From the NCBI RefSeq assembly GCF_014472415.1, contig NZ_JACSZV010000006.1, positions 124,001 to 188,000 of the forward strand: a stretch of DNA of 64,000 bases, written 5' to 3'. Under the pieces are notes generated by a model. The model was given only the letters and a program-made list of their open reading frames with translations, was not told the origin of the DNA and did no database searches. The stretch is from Pseudomonas sp. N40(2020). GTDB taxonomy: Bacteria > Pseudomonadota > Gammaproteobacteria > Pseudomonadales > Pseudomonadaceae. Within the stretch, counting starts at the first letter, position 1; the number at the start of each line of letters is the position of its first letter. Of this stretch, positions 54,401 through 64,000 are shown in pieces. The position numbers were made by a program, and so were the translations under genes.

Positions 54401-57400
54401 ATGAAAAGAATGCTGATTAACGCAACTCAACCCGAAGAGTTGCGTGTTGCACTGGTAGATGGCCAACGCCTCTACGACCTGGACATCGAATCCGGTGCAC
54501 GCGAGCAGAAGAAGGCCAATATCTATAAAGGCCGCATCACTCGCATCGAACCAAGCCTTGAGGCTGCCTTTGTCGATTTCGGCTCCGAGCGCCACGGCTT
54601 CCTGCCCCTCAAAGAAATCTCCCGCGAATACTTCAAGAAAGCTCCTGAAGGCCGCGTCAACATCAAGGACGTCCTGAGCGAAGGCCAGGAAGTCATCGTT
54701 CAGGTCGAAAAAGAAGAACGTGGCAACAAGGGCGCAGCCCTGACCACCTTCATCAGCCTGGCCGGTCGCTACCTCGTACTGATGCCGAACAACCCGCGTG
54801 CCGGCGGTATCTCCCGTCGCATCGAAGGCGAAGAGCGCAACGAACTGCGTGAAGCGCTGAACGGCCTGGTTGCACCAGCCGACATGGGTCTGATCGTGCG
54901 TACTGCCGGCCTGGGCCGCAGCAGCGAAGAAATGCAGTGGGACCTCGACTACCTGCTGCAACTGTGGACCGCCATCAAAGAAGCCTCGCTGGATCGCTCC
55001 GCGCCATTCCTGATCTATCAGGAAAGCAACGTGATCATCCGCGCCATCCGTGATTACCTGCGCCAGGACATCGGCGAAGTGCTGATCGACAGCGTTGAAG
55101 CACAGGACGAAGCCCTGACGTTCATCCGCCAGGTGATGCCGCAGTACGCCAGCAAGATCAAGCTGTACGAAGACAGCGTTCCGCTGTTCAACCGCTTCCA
55201 GATCGAAAGCCAGATCGAGACCGCTTTCCAGCGCGTCGTTGAACTGCCTTCCGGCGGCTCCATCGTTATCGATCCGACCGAAGCCCTGGTGTCCATCGAC
55301 ATCAACTCGGCGCGCGCCACCAAAGGCAGCGACATCGAAGAAACCGCCCTGCAGACCAACCTTGAAGCCGCCGAAGAAATCGCCCGTCAGTTGCGCCTGC
55401 GCGACATCGGCGGCCTGATCGTCATCGACTTCATCGACATGACCCCTGCCAAGAACCAGCGCGCCGTGGAAGAGAAAGTCCGCGAATGCCTGGAAGCCGA
55501 CCGCGCTCGCGTGCAGATCGGCCGCATCTCGCGCTTCGGCCTGCTGGAAATGTCCCGTCAGCGCCTGCGTCCATCGCTGGGCGAAAGCAGCGGCATCGTC
55601 TGCCCGCGTTGCAACGGCACCGGCATCATCCGTGACGTCGAATCGCTGTCGCTGGCGATCCTGCGCCTGATCGAAGAAGAAGCCCTGAAAGACCGCACCG
55701 CTGAAGTTCGCGCACAAGTGCCGATCCCGGTGGCCGCGTTCCTGCTCAACGAAAAACGCAACTCGATCACCAAGATCGAACTGCGCACCCGTGCCCGTAT
55801 CATCATCCTGCCGAACGATCACCTCGAAACGCCGCACTTCGAAGTTCAGCGCCTGCGTGACGACAGCCCTGAAGCCGCGACCAACCAGTCCAGCTACGAA
55901 ATCGCTGCTGCCGCTGCAGAAGTCGAAGAAGTCCAGCCAGCCGCTGCGACCCGCACCCTGGTTCGCCAGGAAGCCGCGGTCAAGACTGCTCCGGCACGCG
56001 CCAATGCTCCGGTTCCGACCGAAGCTGCCGCCCCTGCCGCACCAGCACCTGCTCCAGTTGCCGTACCAGAGCCTAGCCTGTTCAAAGGCTTGGTGAAGTC
56101 GCTGGTCAGCCTGTTCGCTACTAAAGAAGAGCCTGCCGCTCCGGTCGTGGTTGAAAAACCGGCTACCGAACGTCCGGCCCGCAACGAAGAGCGTCGCAAC
56201 GGCCGTCAGCAGAGCCGCAACCGTAACGGTCGCCGCGATGAAGAACGCAAGCCGCGCGAAGAACGTGCTCCGCGTGAAGAGCGCGCCCCACGCGAGCCGC
56301 GTGAAGAGCGTCAGCCACGTGAAGCCCGTGAAGCCCGTGAAGTCCGCGAGCCGCGTGAAGCCCGCACTGAAGCCCCAGCCGCCCGCGAAGAACGCGCACC
56401 ACGCGCCCCTCGTGAAGAACGTGCACCACGTGCTCCGCGCGAAGACCGCAAGCCACGTGGCGAGCGTGAAGAACGTGTGCGTGAACTGCGCGAGCCTCTG
56501 GACGCCGCTCCCGTTGCTGCGGCCGCTGCCGACGTGACCGCTGAAGAGCGTCCGGCCCGTCAGCCACGTGAAGAACGTGCTCCGCGTCCACCGCGTGAAG
56601 AGCGTCAACCGCGCGCCGAACAGGCCGCTGCTGCCGTCGCTGAAGAAGAAGTGATCAGCAACGAAGAGCAACTGCCGGAAGACGGTTCGGAGAACGCCGA
56701 AGGCGATCGCCCACGTCGTCGCTCCCGCGGCCAGCGTCGTCGCAGCAACCGTCGTGAGCGTCAGCGTGATGCCAACGGCAACGTGATCGAAGGTTCGGAA
56801 GAGTCCGAGTCCGGCGAAAACGCTGAAGCGCCGGACACTGCCGATCTGGCTGCCGGCCTGGTTGTAACCGCCGCTGTCGCCAGCACTGTGATCAGCGCTC
56901 CGGCCGAAGCACAGGCTCACGAGCAAGCCGAACGCGCCACCGCCGCTACTCTGGAAACCGCTCCAGTCGAAGCACCGGTTGTTGAAGCAACGACTCCGGT
57001 AGAAGTGACTGTTGCTCCGGAAGTCGAAGTAGCACCGGTTCGCGAAGCTCAGCCGCAGTTCGAAGCTTTTGCTGACGCTGCTGCTGAACCTGCAGTAGTC
57101 GCCGAAGCGCCAATCGTTGTTGCAGAGCCGGTTGTCGAAACCGTCGCTGAAACCGTGACCGAAACCGTGCGTGAAGTTCGCGAAGAGCAGACCGCATTCA
57201 ACTGGGTTGCCGAGCCTGCCGCCGCTGAAACACCAGCGCCTGCATTCGAAGCGCCAGTGGTTGAAGAAGCCAAGGCTGCCGAACCTGCTCCAGCGCCAGT
57301 CGTTGAAGCACCGGTCGTCGAAGCGCCAGTGGTTGCCGAAGCACCTGCTCCGGTCGTTGAAGCGGCTCCGGTCAGCGCTCTGGCGCCAAACGGTCGCGCG

Positions 57401-57658
57401 CCAAACGATCCACGTGAAGTGCGTCGTCGCAAGCGTGAAGAAGAGCGTCTGGCGAAGGAAGCCGAACTGGCCGCCGCTTCTGCTCCGGTTGTTGCCGAGC
57501 CAGTGGTTGCTGAAGTGGTCGAGGCAGCGCCTGCACCGGTTGCTGAAGAAGCCGTGGTTGAATCGGTGATCGCTGAAGCACCACGCTCCGTTCAGGACGC
57601 GGTCGAGCACAACGAAGAGGCCCAGGAAAAAGAACACGAGCCTAAACCTCTCGTCTGA
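54401..57658 (+). CDS. rne: Ribonuclease E
   Basis: A 1085-residue protein starting [20 protein letters not shown]. The S1 domain lies at about residues 35-120. Catalytic aspartates are at residue 300 (SIDINS) and 343 (VIDFIDM), and the zinc-link at 401-404 is CPRC. From about residue 510 a low-complexity scaffold follows: an Arg/Glu-rich section of REERAPR-type repeats (about 590-740) and a long Ala/Pro/Val/Glu section (about 820-1085) with a basic patch ([12 protein letters not shown]) before the end. This part binds RNA and degradosome partners. mRNA decay and rRNA processing. Confidence 0.98.
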   Translation: MKRMLINATQPEELRVALVDGQRLYDLDIESGAREQKKANIYKGRITRIEPSLEAAFVDFGSERHGFLPLKEISREYFKKAPEGRVNIKDVLSEGQEVIVQVEKEERGNKGAALTTFISLAGRYLVLMPNNPRAGGISRRIEGEERNELREALNGLVAPADMGLIVRTAGLGRSSEEMQWDLDYLLQLWTAIKEASLDRSAPFLIYQESNVIIRAIRDYLRQDIGEVLIDSVEAQDEALTFIRQVMPQYASKIKLYEDSVPLFNRFQIESQIETAFQRVVELPSGGSIVIDPTEALVSIDINSARATKGSDIEETALQTNLEAAEEIARQLRLRDIGGLIVIDFIDMTPAKNQRAVEEKVRECLEADRARVQIGRISRFGLLEMSRQRLRPSLGESSGIVCPRCNGTGIIRDVESLSLAILRLIEEEALKDRTAEVRAQVPIPVAAFLLNEKRNSITKIELRTRARIIILPNDHLETPHFEVQRLRDDSPEAATNQSSYEIAAAAAEVEEVQPAAATRTLVRQEAAVKTAPARANAPVPTEAAAPAAPAPAPVAVPEPSLFKGLVKSLVSLFATKEEPAAPVVVEKPATERPARNEERRNGRQQSRNRNGRRDEERKPREERAPREERAPREPREERQPREAREAREVREPREARTEAPAAREERAPRAPREERAPRAPREDRKPRGEREERVRELREPLDAAPVAAAAADVTAEERPARQPREERAPRPPREERQPRAEQAAAAVAEEEVISNEEQLPEDGSENAEGDRPRRRSRGQRRRSNRRERQRDANGNVIEGSEESESGENAEAPDTADLAAGLVVTAAVASTVISAPAEAQAHEQAERATAATLETAPVEAPVVEATTPVEVTVAPEVEVAPVREAQPQFEAFADAAAEPAVVAEAPIVVAEPVVETVAETVTETVREVREEQTAFNWVAEPAAAETPAPAFEAPVVEEAKAAEPAPAPVVEAPVVEAPVVAEAPAPVVEAAPVSALAPNGRAPNDPREVRRRKREEERLAKEAELAAASAPVVAEPVVAEVVEAAPAPVAEEAVVESVIAEAPRSVQDAVEHNEEAQEKEHEPKPLV

Positions 57659-57672
57659 TTCCTTAAGCCAAT

Positions 57673-57710
57673 AAAAAGCCCCGCCTGATGATTCAGGCGG
57701 GGCTTTTTTA
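57673..57710. terminator. Strong bidirectional terminator after rne
   Basis: AAAAAGCCCCGCCTG-ATGATT-CAGGCGGGGCTTTTTT, 15 bp past the rne stop and 19 bp before the convergent mocA-like stop. Confidence 0.93.
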
Positions 57711-57728
57711 TGCCTTTTGATCTTGCTG

Positions 57729-58319
57729 TTACTTGAACACCAACGCCTCAGGCACATCGATATCCCACAACACCCCTGGATCATCGACCACCACTTCCAC
57801 CACCCTTCCCTGCTTGAACAAAGGCCTGGCCCCGCGATCACCGGACAACGCCAACAACTCCAAACCAAACGAATGACCAAACCCCACTGGATGCCCAAAC
57901 TCGCCATCCTGCACCGGCACGCTCACCGCATCGTCAGCCATCGCCGCGACCACCCGCTCGATGCTCGACGGCAAGATAAACGGCATATCTCCCAACACGA
58001 TCAACCAGCCATCCACATCCGGGCAAGCCGCCACACCCGCAGCAATACTGTCGCCCATGCCTGTCGATTCAATCGAAACCACATCACAGCCATAGGCCTG
58101 CGCCATGCGCATTGCCTGCGGTCGAGCCTCAGTGGTCACCAGCACGCGCTTGTCGAGGCTAGCCGGGAGGTTCACCAACACCTGCTCGATCACCGAGCGC
58201 ACAGCGCCATCACGCCCGGTGCAATCGGCCAGCAATTTGTCCTTGTCCGCACCCGCCACTTGGCGAAAGCGACTGCCCTCGCCCGCCGCCAGCACAATCA
58301 CACCGATGGATCGACTCAT
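57729..58319 (-). CDS. MocA/MobA-like nucleotidyltransferase (molybdenum cofactor cytidylyltransferase)
   Basis: A 196-residue protein: IGVIVLAAGEGSRFRQVAGA at the N-terminus and GWLIVLGDMPFILPSSIERV, the NTP-transferase fold. In this context it would add CMP to molybdopterin for xanthine-oxidase-type enzymes. It overlaps the xdhC gene by 4 bp. Confidence 0.88.
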   Translation of the reverse strand: MSRSIGVIVLAAGEGSRFRQVAGADKDKLLADCTGRDGAVRSVIEQVLVNLPASLDKRVLVTTEARPQAMRMAQAYGCDVVSIESTGMGDSIAAGVAACPDVDGWLIVLGDMPFILPSSIERVVAAMADDAVSVPVQDGEFGHPVGFGHSFGLELLALSGDRGARPLFKQGRVVEVVVDDPGVLWDIDVPEALVFK

Positions 58320-59296
58320 GCGCCCTCCAGTGACTTCTTCTGCTTCAATTCAACGCCGTTCTTGATCGCGACAATTTCCGCCAAAAGGGACAGAGCGATT
58401 TCCGCCGGCGAATGACTGCCGATATGCAAACCGATCGGCCCGTGCAACCGAGCGATGGCCTGTTCCGACAAACCTAGCTGAGCCAGATTCTCCCGACGCT
58501 TCTGACTGTTGACCCGCGAACCCAGCGCGCCGACATAAAAGGCCGGCGAATCGAGGGCGGTCAGCAAGGCCATGTCATCCAGGCGCGGATCGTGAGTCAG
58601 CGCGACAATTGCCGTGCGCTCATCGGTCTGAATGCTCAATACCGCGTCATCCGGCATCCCTGGGACGAAACGACCGTGATGCTCTTCCCAACCGTAGACG
58701 AATTCGGTGCGCGGATCGCAAATCAGCACTTCGAAATCCAGCAACCGCGCCATGTCCGCCACGTACCGCGACAGCTGCCCGGCGCCGATCAACAGCAGAC
58801 GCCAGCGCGGGCCATAGATGGCACGCAAGGTCTTGCCGTCGAACGCCAGCGAATCGGACTTGCTGGCACCAGTCAAAACCACTTCACCGGTTTCAATGTC
58901 CAGTTCACGGGCAACAATTTCATGGGCTTCGCAACGCGCGAGCAGTTCGGCAACCCATGATGGATCACCGACACGCTCCTCGGTCAGACGCAGCGTACCG
59001 CCGCAAGGCAGGCCAAACCGCGCCGCCTCTTCGCGGGTAACGCCGTAGGTGATCAATTGCACCGGTGGCCCATCTGTAGCGATGCGCCCGTCGTGCAGGC
59101 GGGCGATCAAGTCATCCTCGACACACCCGCCCGACACCGAGCCGATCACCACGCCATCCTCACGCAATGCCAGCATGGCGCCGGGTGACCGAGGCGCGGT
59201 GCCCCAGGTCTGCACCACGCTGAACAGCACCACCCGCTGCCCGGCGCGGCGCCATTCGAGCACGCTGCGCAGGACGTTGAGGTCGACGCTGTCCAT
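58316..59296 (-). CDS. XdhC-family cofactor insertion factor
   Basis: A 326-residue protein: VVLFSVVQTWGTAPRSPGAM, IGSVSGGCVEDDLIARLHDG, and a C-terminal Rossmann-type segment LLLIGAGQLSRYVADMARLL with HSPAEIALSLLAEIVAI. XdhC proteins sulfurate and insert molybdopterin cofactor into xanthine dehydrogenase relatives. It sits between the cytidylyltransferase and the large subunit. Confidence 0.92.
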   Translation of the reverse strand: MDSVDLNVLRSVLEWRRAGQRVVLFSVVQTWGTAPRSPGAMLALREDGVVIGSVSGGCVEDDLIARLHDGRIATDGPPVQLITYGVTREEAARFGLPCGGTLRLTEERVGDPSWVAELLARCEAHEIVARELDIETGEVVLTGASKSDSLAFDGKTLRAIYGPRWRLLLIGAGQLSRYVADMARLLDFEVLICDPRTEFVYGWEEHHGRFVPGMPDDAVLSIQTDERTAIVALTHDPRLDDMALLTALDSPAFYVGALGSRVNSQKRRENLAQLGLSEQAIARLHGPIGLHIGSHSPAEIALSLLAEIVAIKNGVELKQKKSLEGA

Positions 59297-61617
59297 TACG
59301 CCTGCGCCTTATGCCAGCCCTGCAACTGATAACGCACTGGCAGGTTGCGGATGCGTTGGCCGGTGGCCGCGAAAATCGCATTGCACAGCGCCGGCGCAAT
59401 CGGCGGCACACCCGGTTCACCGACACCACCCAACGGTACGTCGCCCGGTGGCGTCACCAGATGCACCGCGACTTCCTTCGGCGCCAGCGACATGCGCGCG
59501 ACCTCGTACATATGGAAGTTGTCCTGCTGCACCTTGCCGTCCTTGAAGCTGATCTCACCCAGCACCGCGTTACCAAGGCCCATGACGCAGGCGCCCTCGA
59601 ACTGTGAACGGATGCGCTCAGGGTTGATCTGCGGCCCGCAATCGACGGCGATGTCAGCCTTGTGCACGATCAGCGTGCCATCGTCCTTGACCTCGACTTC
59701 GATCACTGCGGCCACATAGGTGACGAAGCTGTAATGCACCGCCAGCCCCAGGCCACGCCCCTTGGGTAACTTGCGTCCCCAACCGGCAGCCTTTGCCGCG
59801 GTTTCCAGTACGGTGCGCATGCGCCCGGTGTCGATCGGATAGCGCTCTGGGGATTCGCCGTAGTTCCACTCTTCGCTCAAGGTGCGCGGGTCGATCTGTC
59901 GATCCGGGCCAAGCAATTTGACCTGGTACTTGAGCGGATCAACACCGGCCTTGTGCGCCAGTTCATCGACAAAGCTCTGGATCGCGAACCCATGGGGAAT
60001 GTTCGACACCGAGCGATACCAGCCGACCCGCGTATGCACCGTGGCTTCGGGGTTTTCCAGGCGCACGTTGGGAATGGCATAGGCCATGTTGGTGAACCCC
60101 ATGCCCAGTTCGAATGCCGCTTCATGGTTCATACCGGGAGCGAACAGCGCAGTGATGCTCGGCGCCACGGTGCGATGCAGCCAGCCGGACGGCATGCCGT
60201 CCTTGCCAACACCGGCCTTCAGGTATTCGGCGGACACGGTGTGGAAATACGAGTTGTGGATATCGTCCTCGCGCGTCCATTGCACCCGCACAGCTTTGCC
60301 AGGGAATTCTTTGGCGAGAATCGCGGCTTCAACGACGAAGTCCGGTTTTGATTTACGACCGAAACCACCACCCAGCAGCGTCACATTGAACGTGACGCTA
60401 TCGAACGGCAGACCGAGGCGCTCAGCGATTCGTTCGCGAGTCACCTGCGGCGCCTGACTCGGCGCCCAGGCTTCGCAGACACCGTCCTTGAAACGGGCGA
60501 TGGCAACCATCGGCTCCATCGGTGCCTGCGCCAGGTGCGGCAAATAATAAGAAGCTTCGAGGGTGCTGGCAGCACCGCTCAGGGCTTTATCGATATCACC
60601 GGTATTGCGCACCACTTTTCCGGGCTTCAGCGAAGCGGCTTCCAGCTCTTTGCGATAGGCAATCGAGTCGTAACTGGCGTTCGGGCCATCGTCCCACTCG
60701 ATTTTCAGCGCTTCGCGGCCCTTGATGGCCGCCCAGGTGTTACTGGCGATAACTGCCACACCGCCCAATGGCTGAAACTCTGAAGGTAGCGGGCGGCTTT
60801 CGATCTGAATGACTTTAAGCACACCAGGGACTTTCAGCGCAGCGCTGTCATCGACCGATTTGACCTTGCCGCCGTAAACCGCCGGACGGGCGATGGTGGC
60901 GTACAACATGCCGTCGAAATGCACATCAGCGCCGTACACCGCACGCCCGTTGACGATGTCGTCGCCGTCGATGGCTTTGGTGCCTTCCTTGCCGATGTAG
61001 CGAAACTCCGACGGCTGCTTGAGGCGCAAGCTGTCGCGCGCCGGTACTGCCAAGGCACTGGCGGCAGCGGCAAGTTCGCCATAGCCCAGCTCGCGGCCGG
61101 ACGGTTTGTGCAGGACTTTATGCAACTGTGCGTGGCACTCGCCGACCGGCACTTTCCACTGCTCAGCCGCCGCTTGCTCAAGCATGGTCCGGGCCGCCGC
61201 GCCGCAACGACGCATCGGCTCGTACCAGTGGCGCATGCTGCGCGAACCGTCAGTGTCCTGGTTGCCGAAGCGCACTTCATCGCCCGGCGCCTGCTGCACT
61301 TTGACCTTGGCCCAATCGGCTTCCAGCTCATCAGCGACGACCATGGTCAGGCTGGTACGCACGCCCTGGCCCATCTCGGAACGGTTGCACACCACGGTTA
61401 CCGTGCCGTCAGCAGCGATGCTGACGTAGACCTTCGGATCATCGATCCAGCCGTTGGGCATGCCATCGGCACCAAATTTCTTCGGTTTGTCTTCGGCCAA
61501 CGCATCCTGCCAGCCCCAACTTGCCGCCAGCACCAGCGCGCCGGTGGCGCTGACGCCTTTGAGAAACCCACGGCGGCTGAGGTTGCTCAGGGCGAAATCA
61601 TTCGGTAGGCGACTCAT
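59296..61617 (-). CDS. Molybdenum hydroxylase large subunit (xanthine oxidase family, Tat-exported)
   Basis: A 773-residue protein from the ATG at 61617. It begins with a Tat-type signal ([20 protein letters not shown]). Family features include [40 protein letters not shown], and the C-terminal [20 protein letters not shown] with the catalytic-Glu region. It pairs with the adjacent 2Fe-2S protein, and no FAD subunit gene is present, as in isoquinoline 1-oxidoreductase and periplasmic aldehyde dehydrogenases. Substrate not predictable. Confidence 0.92.
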   Translation of the reverse strand: MSRLPNDFALSNLSRRGFLKGVSATGALVLAASWGWQDALAEDKPKKFGADGMPNGWIDDPKVYVSIAADGTVTVVCNRSEMGQGVRTSLTMVVADELEADWAKVKVQQAPGDEVRFGNQDTDGSRSMRHWYEPMRRCGAAARTMLEQAAAEQWKVPVGECHAQLHKVLHKPSGRELGYGELAAAASALAVPARDSLRLKQPSEFRYIGKEGTKAIDGDDIVNGRAVYGADVHFDGMLYATIARPAVYGGKVKSVDDSAALKVPGVLKVIQIESRPLPSEFQPLGGVAVIASNTWAAIKGREALKIEWDDGPNASYDSIAYRKELEAASLKPGKVVRNTGDIDKALSGAASTLEASYYLPHLAQAPMEPMVAIARFKDGVCEAWAPSQAPQVTRERIAERLGLPFDSVTFNVTLLGGGFGRKSKPDFVVEAAILAKEFPGKAVRVQWTREDDIHNSYFHTVSAEYLKAGVGKDGMPSGWLHRTVAPSITALFAPGMNHEAAFELGMGFTNMAYAIPNVRLENPEATVHTRVGWYRSVSNIPHGFAIQSFVDELAHKAGVDPLKYQVKLLGPDRQIDPRTLSEEWNYGESPERYPIDTGRMRTVLETAAKAAGWGRKLPKGRGLGLAVHYSFVTYVAAVIEVEVKDDGTLIVHKADIAVDCGPQINPERIRSQFEGACVMGLGNAVLGEISFKDGKVQQDNFHMYEVARMSLAPKEVAVHLVTPPGDVPLGGVGEPGVPPIAPALCNAIFAATGQRIRNLPVRYQLQGWHKAQA

Positions 61618-62084
61618 GCCTTGGCCTCCTTCAGATGAGTGGAAGCCTGACGGATCGCGGTTTTGATCCGGTTGTAGGTGCCGCAGCGGCAAATGTTGCC
61701 GACCATCGCTTCTTCGATCTGCTCGTCGCTAGGGTTCGGATTGGTTTTCAGTAGCGCGGTGGCAGACATGATCTGGCCACCCTGACAGAAACCGCACTGG
61801 GCCACGGCGCTGTCGAGCCAGGCCTGCTGGACGACTTGCCCGACTGGGTCAGCATGAAGGTTGTCGATGGTGGTCACGTTCTGCCCGACCACCGAGCCGA
61901 TCGGCGTGATGCAACTGCGCGCGGGCAAGCCGTCGATATGAATGGTGCAGGCGCCGCACAGGCCCATGCCGCAACCGAATTTGGTGCCGTTATAACCGGC
62001 GACATCACGAATTGCCCAGAGCAGCGGCATGTCTTCAGTGACATCGAGGGGATGGTCTTGACCGTTGAGTTTCAGGGTAATCAT
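61614..62084 (-). CDS. 2Fe-2S subunit of molybdenum hydroxylase
   Basis: A 156-residue protein with the plant-type cluster [20 protein letters not shown] and the second cluster [11 protein letters not shown] with CRCGTYNRI. It overlaps the large subunit by 4 bp. It has no signal peptide and probably travels with the Tat-bearing large subunit. Start taken as ATG 62084; a GTG at 62090 is possible. Confidence 0.93.
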   Translation of the reverse strand: MITLKLNGQDHPLDVTEDMPLLWAIRDVAGYNGTKFGCGMGLCGACTIHIDGLPARSCITPIGSVVGQNVTTIDNLHADPVGQVVQQAWLDSAVAQCGFCQGGQIMSATALLKTNPNPSDEQIEEAMVGNICRCGTYNRIKTAIRQASTHLKEAKA

Positions 62085-62270
62085 GGGCACGCCCGCATAT
62101 TTTTGGAGGTTATGGGGTCGAGCAATCTGCCGCCGGAAACATCAGCGGTGGGTTCGCAGATCGACTCAGGCTAGTCAGGCTCTCTTGCGCCGACGAAAAC
62201 GTCTGCACCGGGCCTTTGGTGGAGCAAATGGTTGGTATCGTTAGCTCGCTAAGTTAACCCAGCATTAACA

Positions 62271-62306
62271 AAAAAGCCCTGCACTTTTTATCAGTGCAGG
62301 GCTTTG
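62271..62306 (-). terminator. Terminator of murB
   Basis: Minus strand AAAGCCCTGCACTGATAAAA-AGTGCAGGGCTTTTTT, 24 bp past the murB stop. Confidence 0.92.
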
Positions 62307-62329
62307 GATGGCGCCTTGAAAGCTTAGCC

Positions 62330-63349
62330 TCAATAACGATTGGGCTCCATTTCCAGTTCGACATTGAAACGCTCGGAAATATCTTTCTGGATACGCTGCG
62401 CCAGATCGAGCAATTGCAGCCCGGTCGCCGCGCCGTAATTGACCAGCACCAGCGCCTGCAATTTATGCACGCCGGCATCGGCCTCACGGAAACCTTTCCA
62501 GCCTGCGCGCTCGATCAGCCAACCGGCGGCCAATTTCATCTGCCCATCCGGCTGCGCATAGGCCACCAGATCCGGGTGTTGAGCCTTGATCTGCTCAACC
62601 AGCGCCGCCGACACCAGCGGGTTCTTGAAGAAGCTGCCGGCATTGCCGAGCACCGCCGGGTCCGGGAGTTTTTCGCTGCGGATGCTGCAAATTGCGCGGC
62701 TGACGTCAGTAGGCGTCGGTTGCTCGATGCCCTGCTCGTTCAGACGCTGACGCACCGGACCGTATTCCAGATGCAAATGAGCGACGCGATTGAGCTTGAA
62801 GCGCACCCGCAGAATCAACCAACGTCCCGGCTCCTGCTTGAACAGGCTGTCGCGGTAGGCGAAGTTGCATTCCTCCAGGCTGAAATCGCGCAGCTCGCCG
62901 GTCTGGCGATCCAGCGCCGTGAGCCCGGCGAACACATCCTTGATCTCGACACCGTAGGCACCGATGTTCTGCATCGGCGCAGCGCCGACGGTGCCGGGAA
63001 TCAGACTGAGGTTTTCCAAACCCGAAAAGCCCTGCGCCAAAGTGTGTTGCACAAATGGGTGCCACGGCTCGCCGGCTTCGGCTTCGATCACCACGCGGTT
63101 GCCGTCATCACTGATCACGCGAATACCGCGAGTGGCCATGCGCAGTACCAGCGCCGGGATATCAGCGGTCAGCAGCAGGTTGCTGCCACCACCGATCACC
63201 AGCAATGGCACATCGTGGGACTCGGCATACACCAAGGCTTCGCGTACATCATCATCGCTGCGGGCTTCGGCAAACAGTTGCGCGCGAACCTCCACACCAA
63301 AACTGTTGAACGGTTTCAGGGAAACCTGCGGTTGTACCAACAAACTCAT
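62330..63349 (-). CDS. murB: UDP-N-acetylenolpyruvoylglucosamine reductase
   Basis: A 339-residue type I MurB: VSLKPFNSFGVEVRAQLFAE, LLVIGGGSNLLLTADIPALV, LIPGTVGAAPMQNIGAYGVE and the catalytic Ser in NAGSFFKNPLVS. It makes UDP-MurNAc. Its start overlaps the phosphatase stop. Confidence 0.97.
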   Translation of the reverse strand: MSLLVQPQVSLKPFNSFGVEVRAQLFAEARSDDDVREALVYAESHDVPLLVIGGGSNLLLTADIPALVLRMATRGIRVISDDGNRVVIEAEAGEPWHPFVQHTLAQGFSGLENLSLIPGTVGAAPMQNIGAYGVEIKDVFAGLTALDRQTGELRDFSLEECNFAYRDSLFKQEPGRWLILRVRFKLNRVAHLHLEYGPVRQRLNEQGIEQPTPTDVSRAICSIRSEKLPDPAVLGNAGSFFKNPLVSAALVEQIKAQHPDLVAYAQPDGQMKLAAGWLIERAGWKGFREADAGVHKLQALVLVNYGAATGLQLLDLAQRIQKDISERFNVELEMEPNRY

Positions 63350-63810
63350 AGCCGCCCCTTCACTTCGATCAACAGTTGGTCACAGGCCGCTTCGATCAGG
63401 TCCAGGACCTGCTCGAACCCCTGATCGCCGTCGTAATACGGATCCGGCACTTCATCGACCAGCCCGGCATAACGGCGCAGGAACAGATCCAGTTCGGCCT
63501 TGCCAGTGAACGGTTGCAACGCCTTGAGATTGCGCAGGTTGCTGTTGTCCATGGCCAGGATCAGATCATAACTGGCGAAGTCGGCACGGCTGACCTGCTG
63601 CGCGCGTTGCGCCGACAGGTCATAACCGCGCACTTTGGCTGCGGCCTGGCTGCGTTTGTCCGGCGGATTGCCGACGTGCCAGTCACCCGTGCCGGCGGAG
63701 GCCACTTCGACCTGATCCGCCAGCCCCGCTTCACGCAGTTTTTGGCGCAACACGCCTTCCGCTGTGGGTGACCGGCAGATGTTGCCCAGGCACACAAACA
63801 AAACGCGCAT
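63346..63810 (-). CDS. Low-molecular-weight protein tyrosine phosphatase
   Basis: A 154-residue protein from the ATG at 63810. C(X)5R signature VCLGNICRSPTAEG and the C-terminal DPYYDGDQGFEQVLDLIEAA with catalytic Asp. Its start overlaps the kdsB stop (ATGA). It corresponds to PA2978 by position. Confidence 0.95.
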   Translation of the reverse strand: MRVLFVCLGNICRSPTAEGVLRQKLREAGLADQVEVASAGTGDWHVGNPPDKRSQAAAKVRGYDLSAQRAQQVSRADFASYDLILAMDNSNLRNLKALQPFTGKAELDLFLRRYAGLVDEVPDPYYDGDQGFEQVLDLIEAACDQLLIEVKGRL

Positions 63811-64000
63811 CAGGCCTCCAGCAGGCGACGAACGCGTTCGAGGTCTTCGACGGTGTCGACACCGGTTGGCGGTGCGATCAGCGCGTCGGCGACATGAATC
63901 CGCACGCCGTGCCACAGGGCACGCAGTTGCTCCAGGGATTCAGTGTTTTCCAGCCAGCAAGGGCCCCAGCTCACGAAATCCTGGAGGAAACCGGCGCGGT
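63810..64000 (-). CDS. kdsB: 3-deoxy-manno-octulosonate cytidylyltransferase, C-terminal part
   Basis: The frame runs to the end of the window and covers about 63 C-terminal codons: [19 protein letters not shown] and [14 protein letters not shown] before the TGA. It matches the KdsB C-terminus. The start is outside the window. It makes CMP-KDO for LPS. Confidence 0.9.
   Translation of the reverse strand, partial: RAGFLQDFVSWGPCWLENTESLEQLRALWHGVRIHVADALIAPPTGVDTVEDLERVRRLLEA

Noticed and set aside
54065..57907. A 1280-codon open frame on the strand opposite rne
   Set aside because: It is the mirror of the rne coding sequence (GC-rich third-position bias leaves the opposite frame free of stops). 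It has Phe/Gly/Arg-biased composition and no domain, while rne is a conserved gene.

Overview
The window is chromosomal DNA of a Pseudomonas, most likely of the P. fluorescens group. Four things point there. The two flanks follow the order I know from P. aeruginosa PAO1: etfA-etfB-ETF:QO on one side, and tetR-(rgsA)-tatD-pilZ-holB-tmk-mltG-pabC-fabF-acpP-fabG-fabD-plsX-rpmF-yceD-maf-sppA-HAD-rluC-rne-murB-ptp-kdsB on the other. Typical Pseudomonas families are present (DUF4823, DUF1285, DUF4398). Several REP/REPIN-type palindromes start with GTAGGAG. Coding sequence is generally GC-rich. Identifications rest on reading the protein sequences and on remembered family knowledge; no search was run.

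Layout. 1-7.4 kb: a truncated LTA-synthase/OpgB-like membrane sulfatase, a START-domain protein, a small cysteine-cluster protein, a Lys/Ala-rich protein, a MocR-type regulator, and an envelope trio (OmpA-like lipoprotein, DUF4398 lipoprotein, solute-binding protein). 7.5-11.4 kb: etfBA, divergent from ETF:ubiquinone oxidoreductase, with a PsrA-like operator next to a near-consensus promoter. 11.5-39.2 kb: a long accessory stretch carrying an AraC regulator and aldehyde reductase/alcohol dehydrogenase; a galactonate operon (dgoK-dgoA-dgoD-MFS, then an IclR regulator); a type VI secretion lipase/PAAR cargo module with two related lipoprotein immunity candidates; GNAT, HD and MFS genes; a yegTUVW-like module (GntR/UTRA, ADP-ribosylglycohydrolase, NCS1 permease, PfkB kinase); an AraFGH sugar ABC transporter with sugar dehydrogenase, lactonase and FadR-type regulator; and DUF1285, DUF4823 and moaA. 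39.2-57.7 kb: the conserved block from tetR to rne, including the sRNA RgsA position, the fatty-acid synthesis cluster and a long structured rne leader. 57.7-62.1 kb: a molybdenum hydroxylase cluster (mocA-like, xdhC, large subunit, 2Fe-2S subunit) lying between rne and murB. 62.3-64 kb: murB, a low-molecular-weight phosphatase and the end of kdsB.

How the parts connect. The two sugar loci, 11-18 kb apart, appear to be one regulon. A 36-nt promoter/operator box with a single mismatch, and with the same spacing to -35 and -10, precedes both dgoK and the sugar-dehydrogenase transcript. A second motif, a perfect 14-mer, lies upstream of both araF and its own gntR. The inferred route is AraFGH uptake of galactose/arabinose, oxidation by the SDR, lactone opening by the SMP-30 protein, then galactonate breakdown by DgoD, DgoK and DgoA. 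The second copy of the shared leader opens an unannotated 50-codon reading frame whose ribosome-binding region matches that of dgoK.

The most novel-looking pieces are the T6SS lipase with tandem immunity lipoproteins (one of which runs on into the dgo operator), the duplicated sugar operator with its small ORF, and the yegTUVW-like nucleoside-type module with a swapped transporter.
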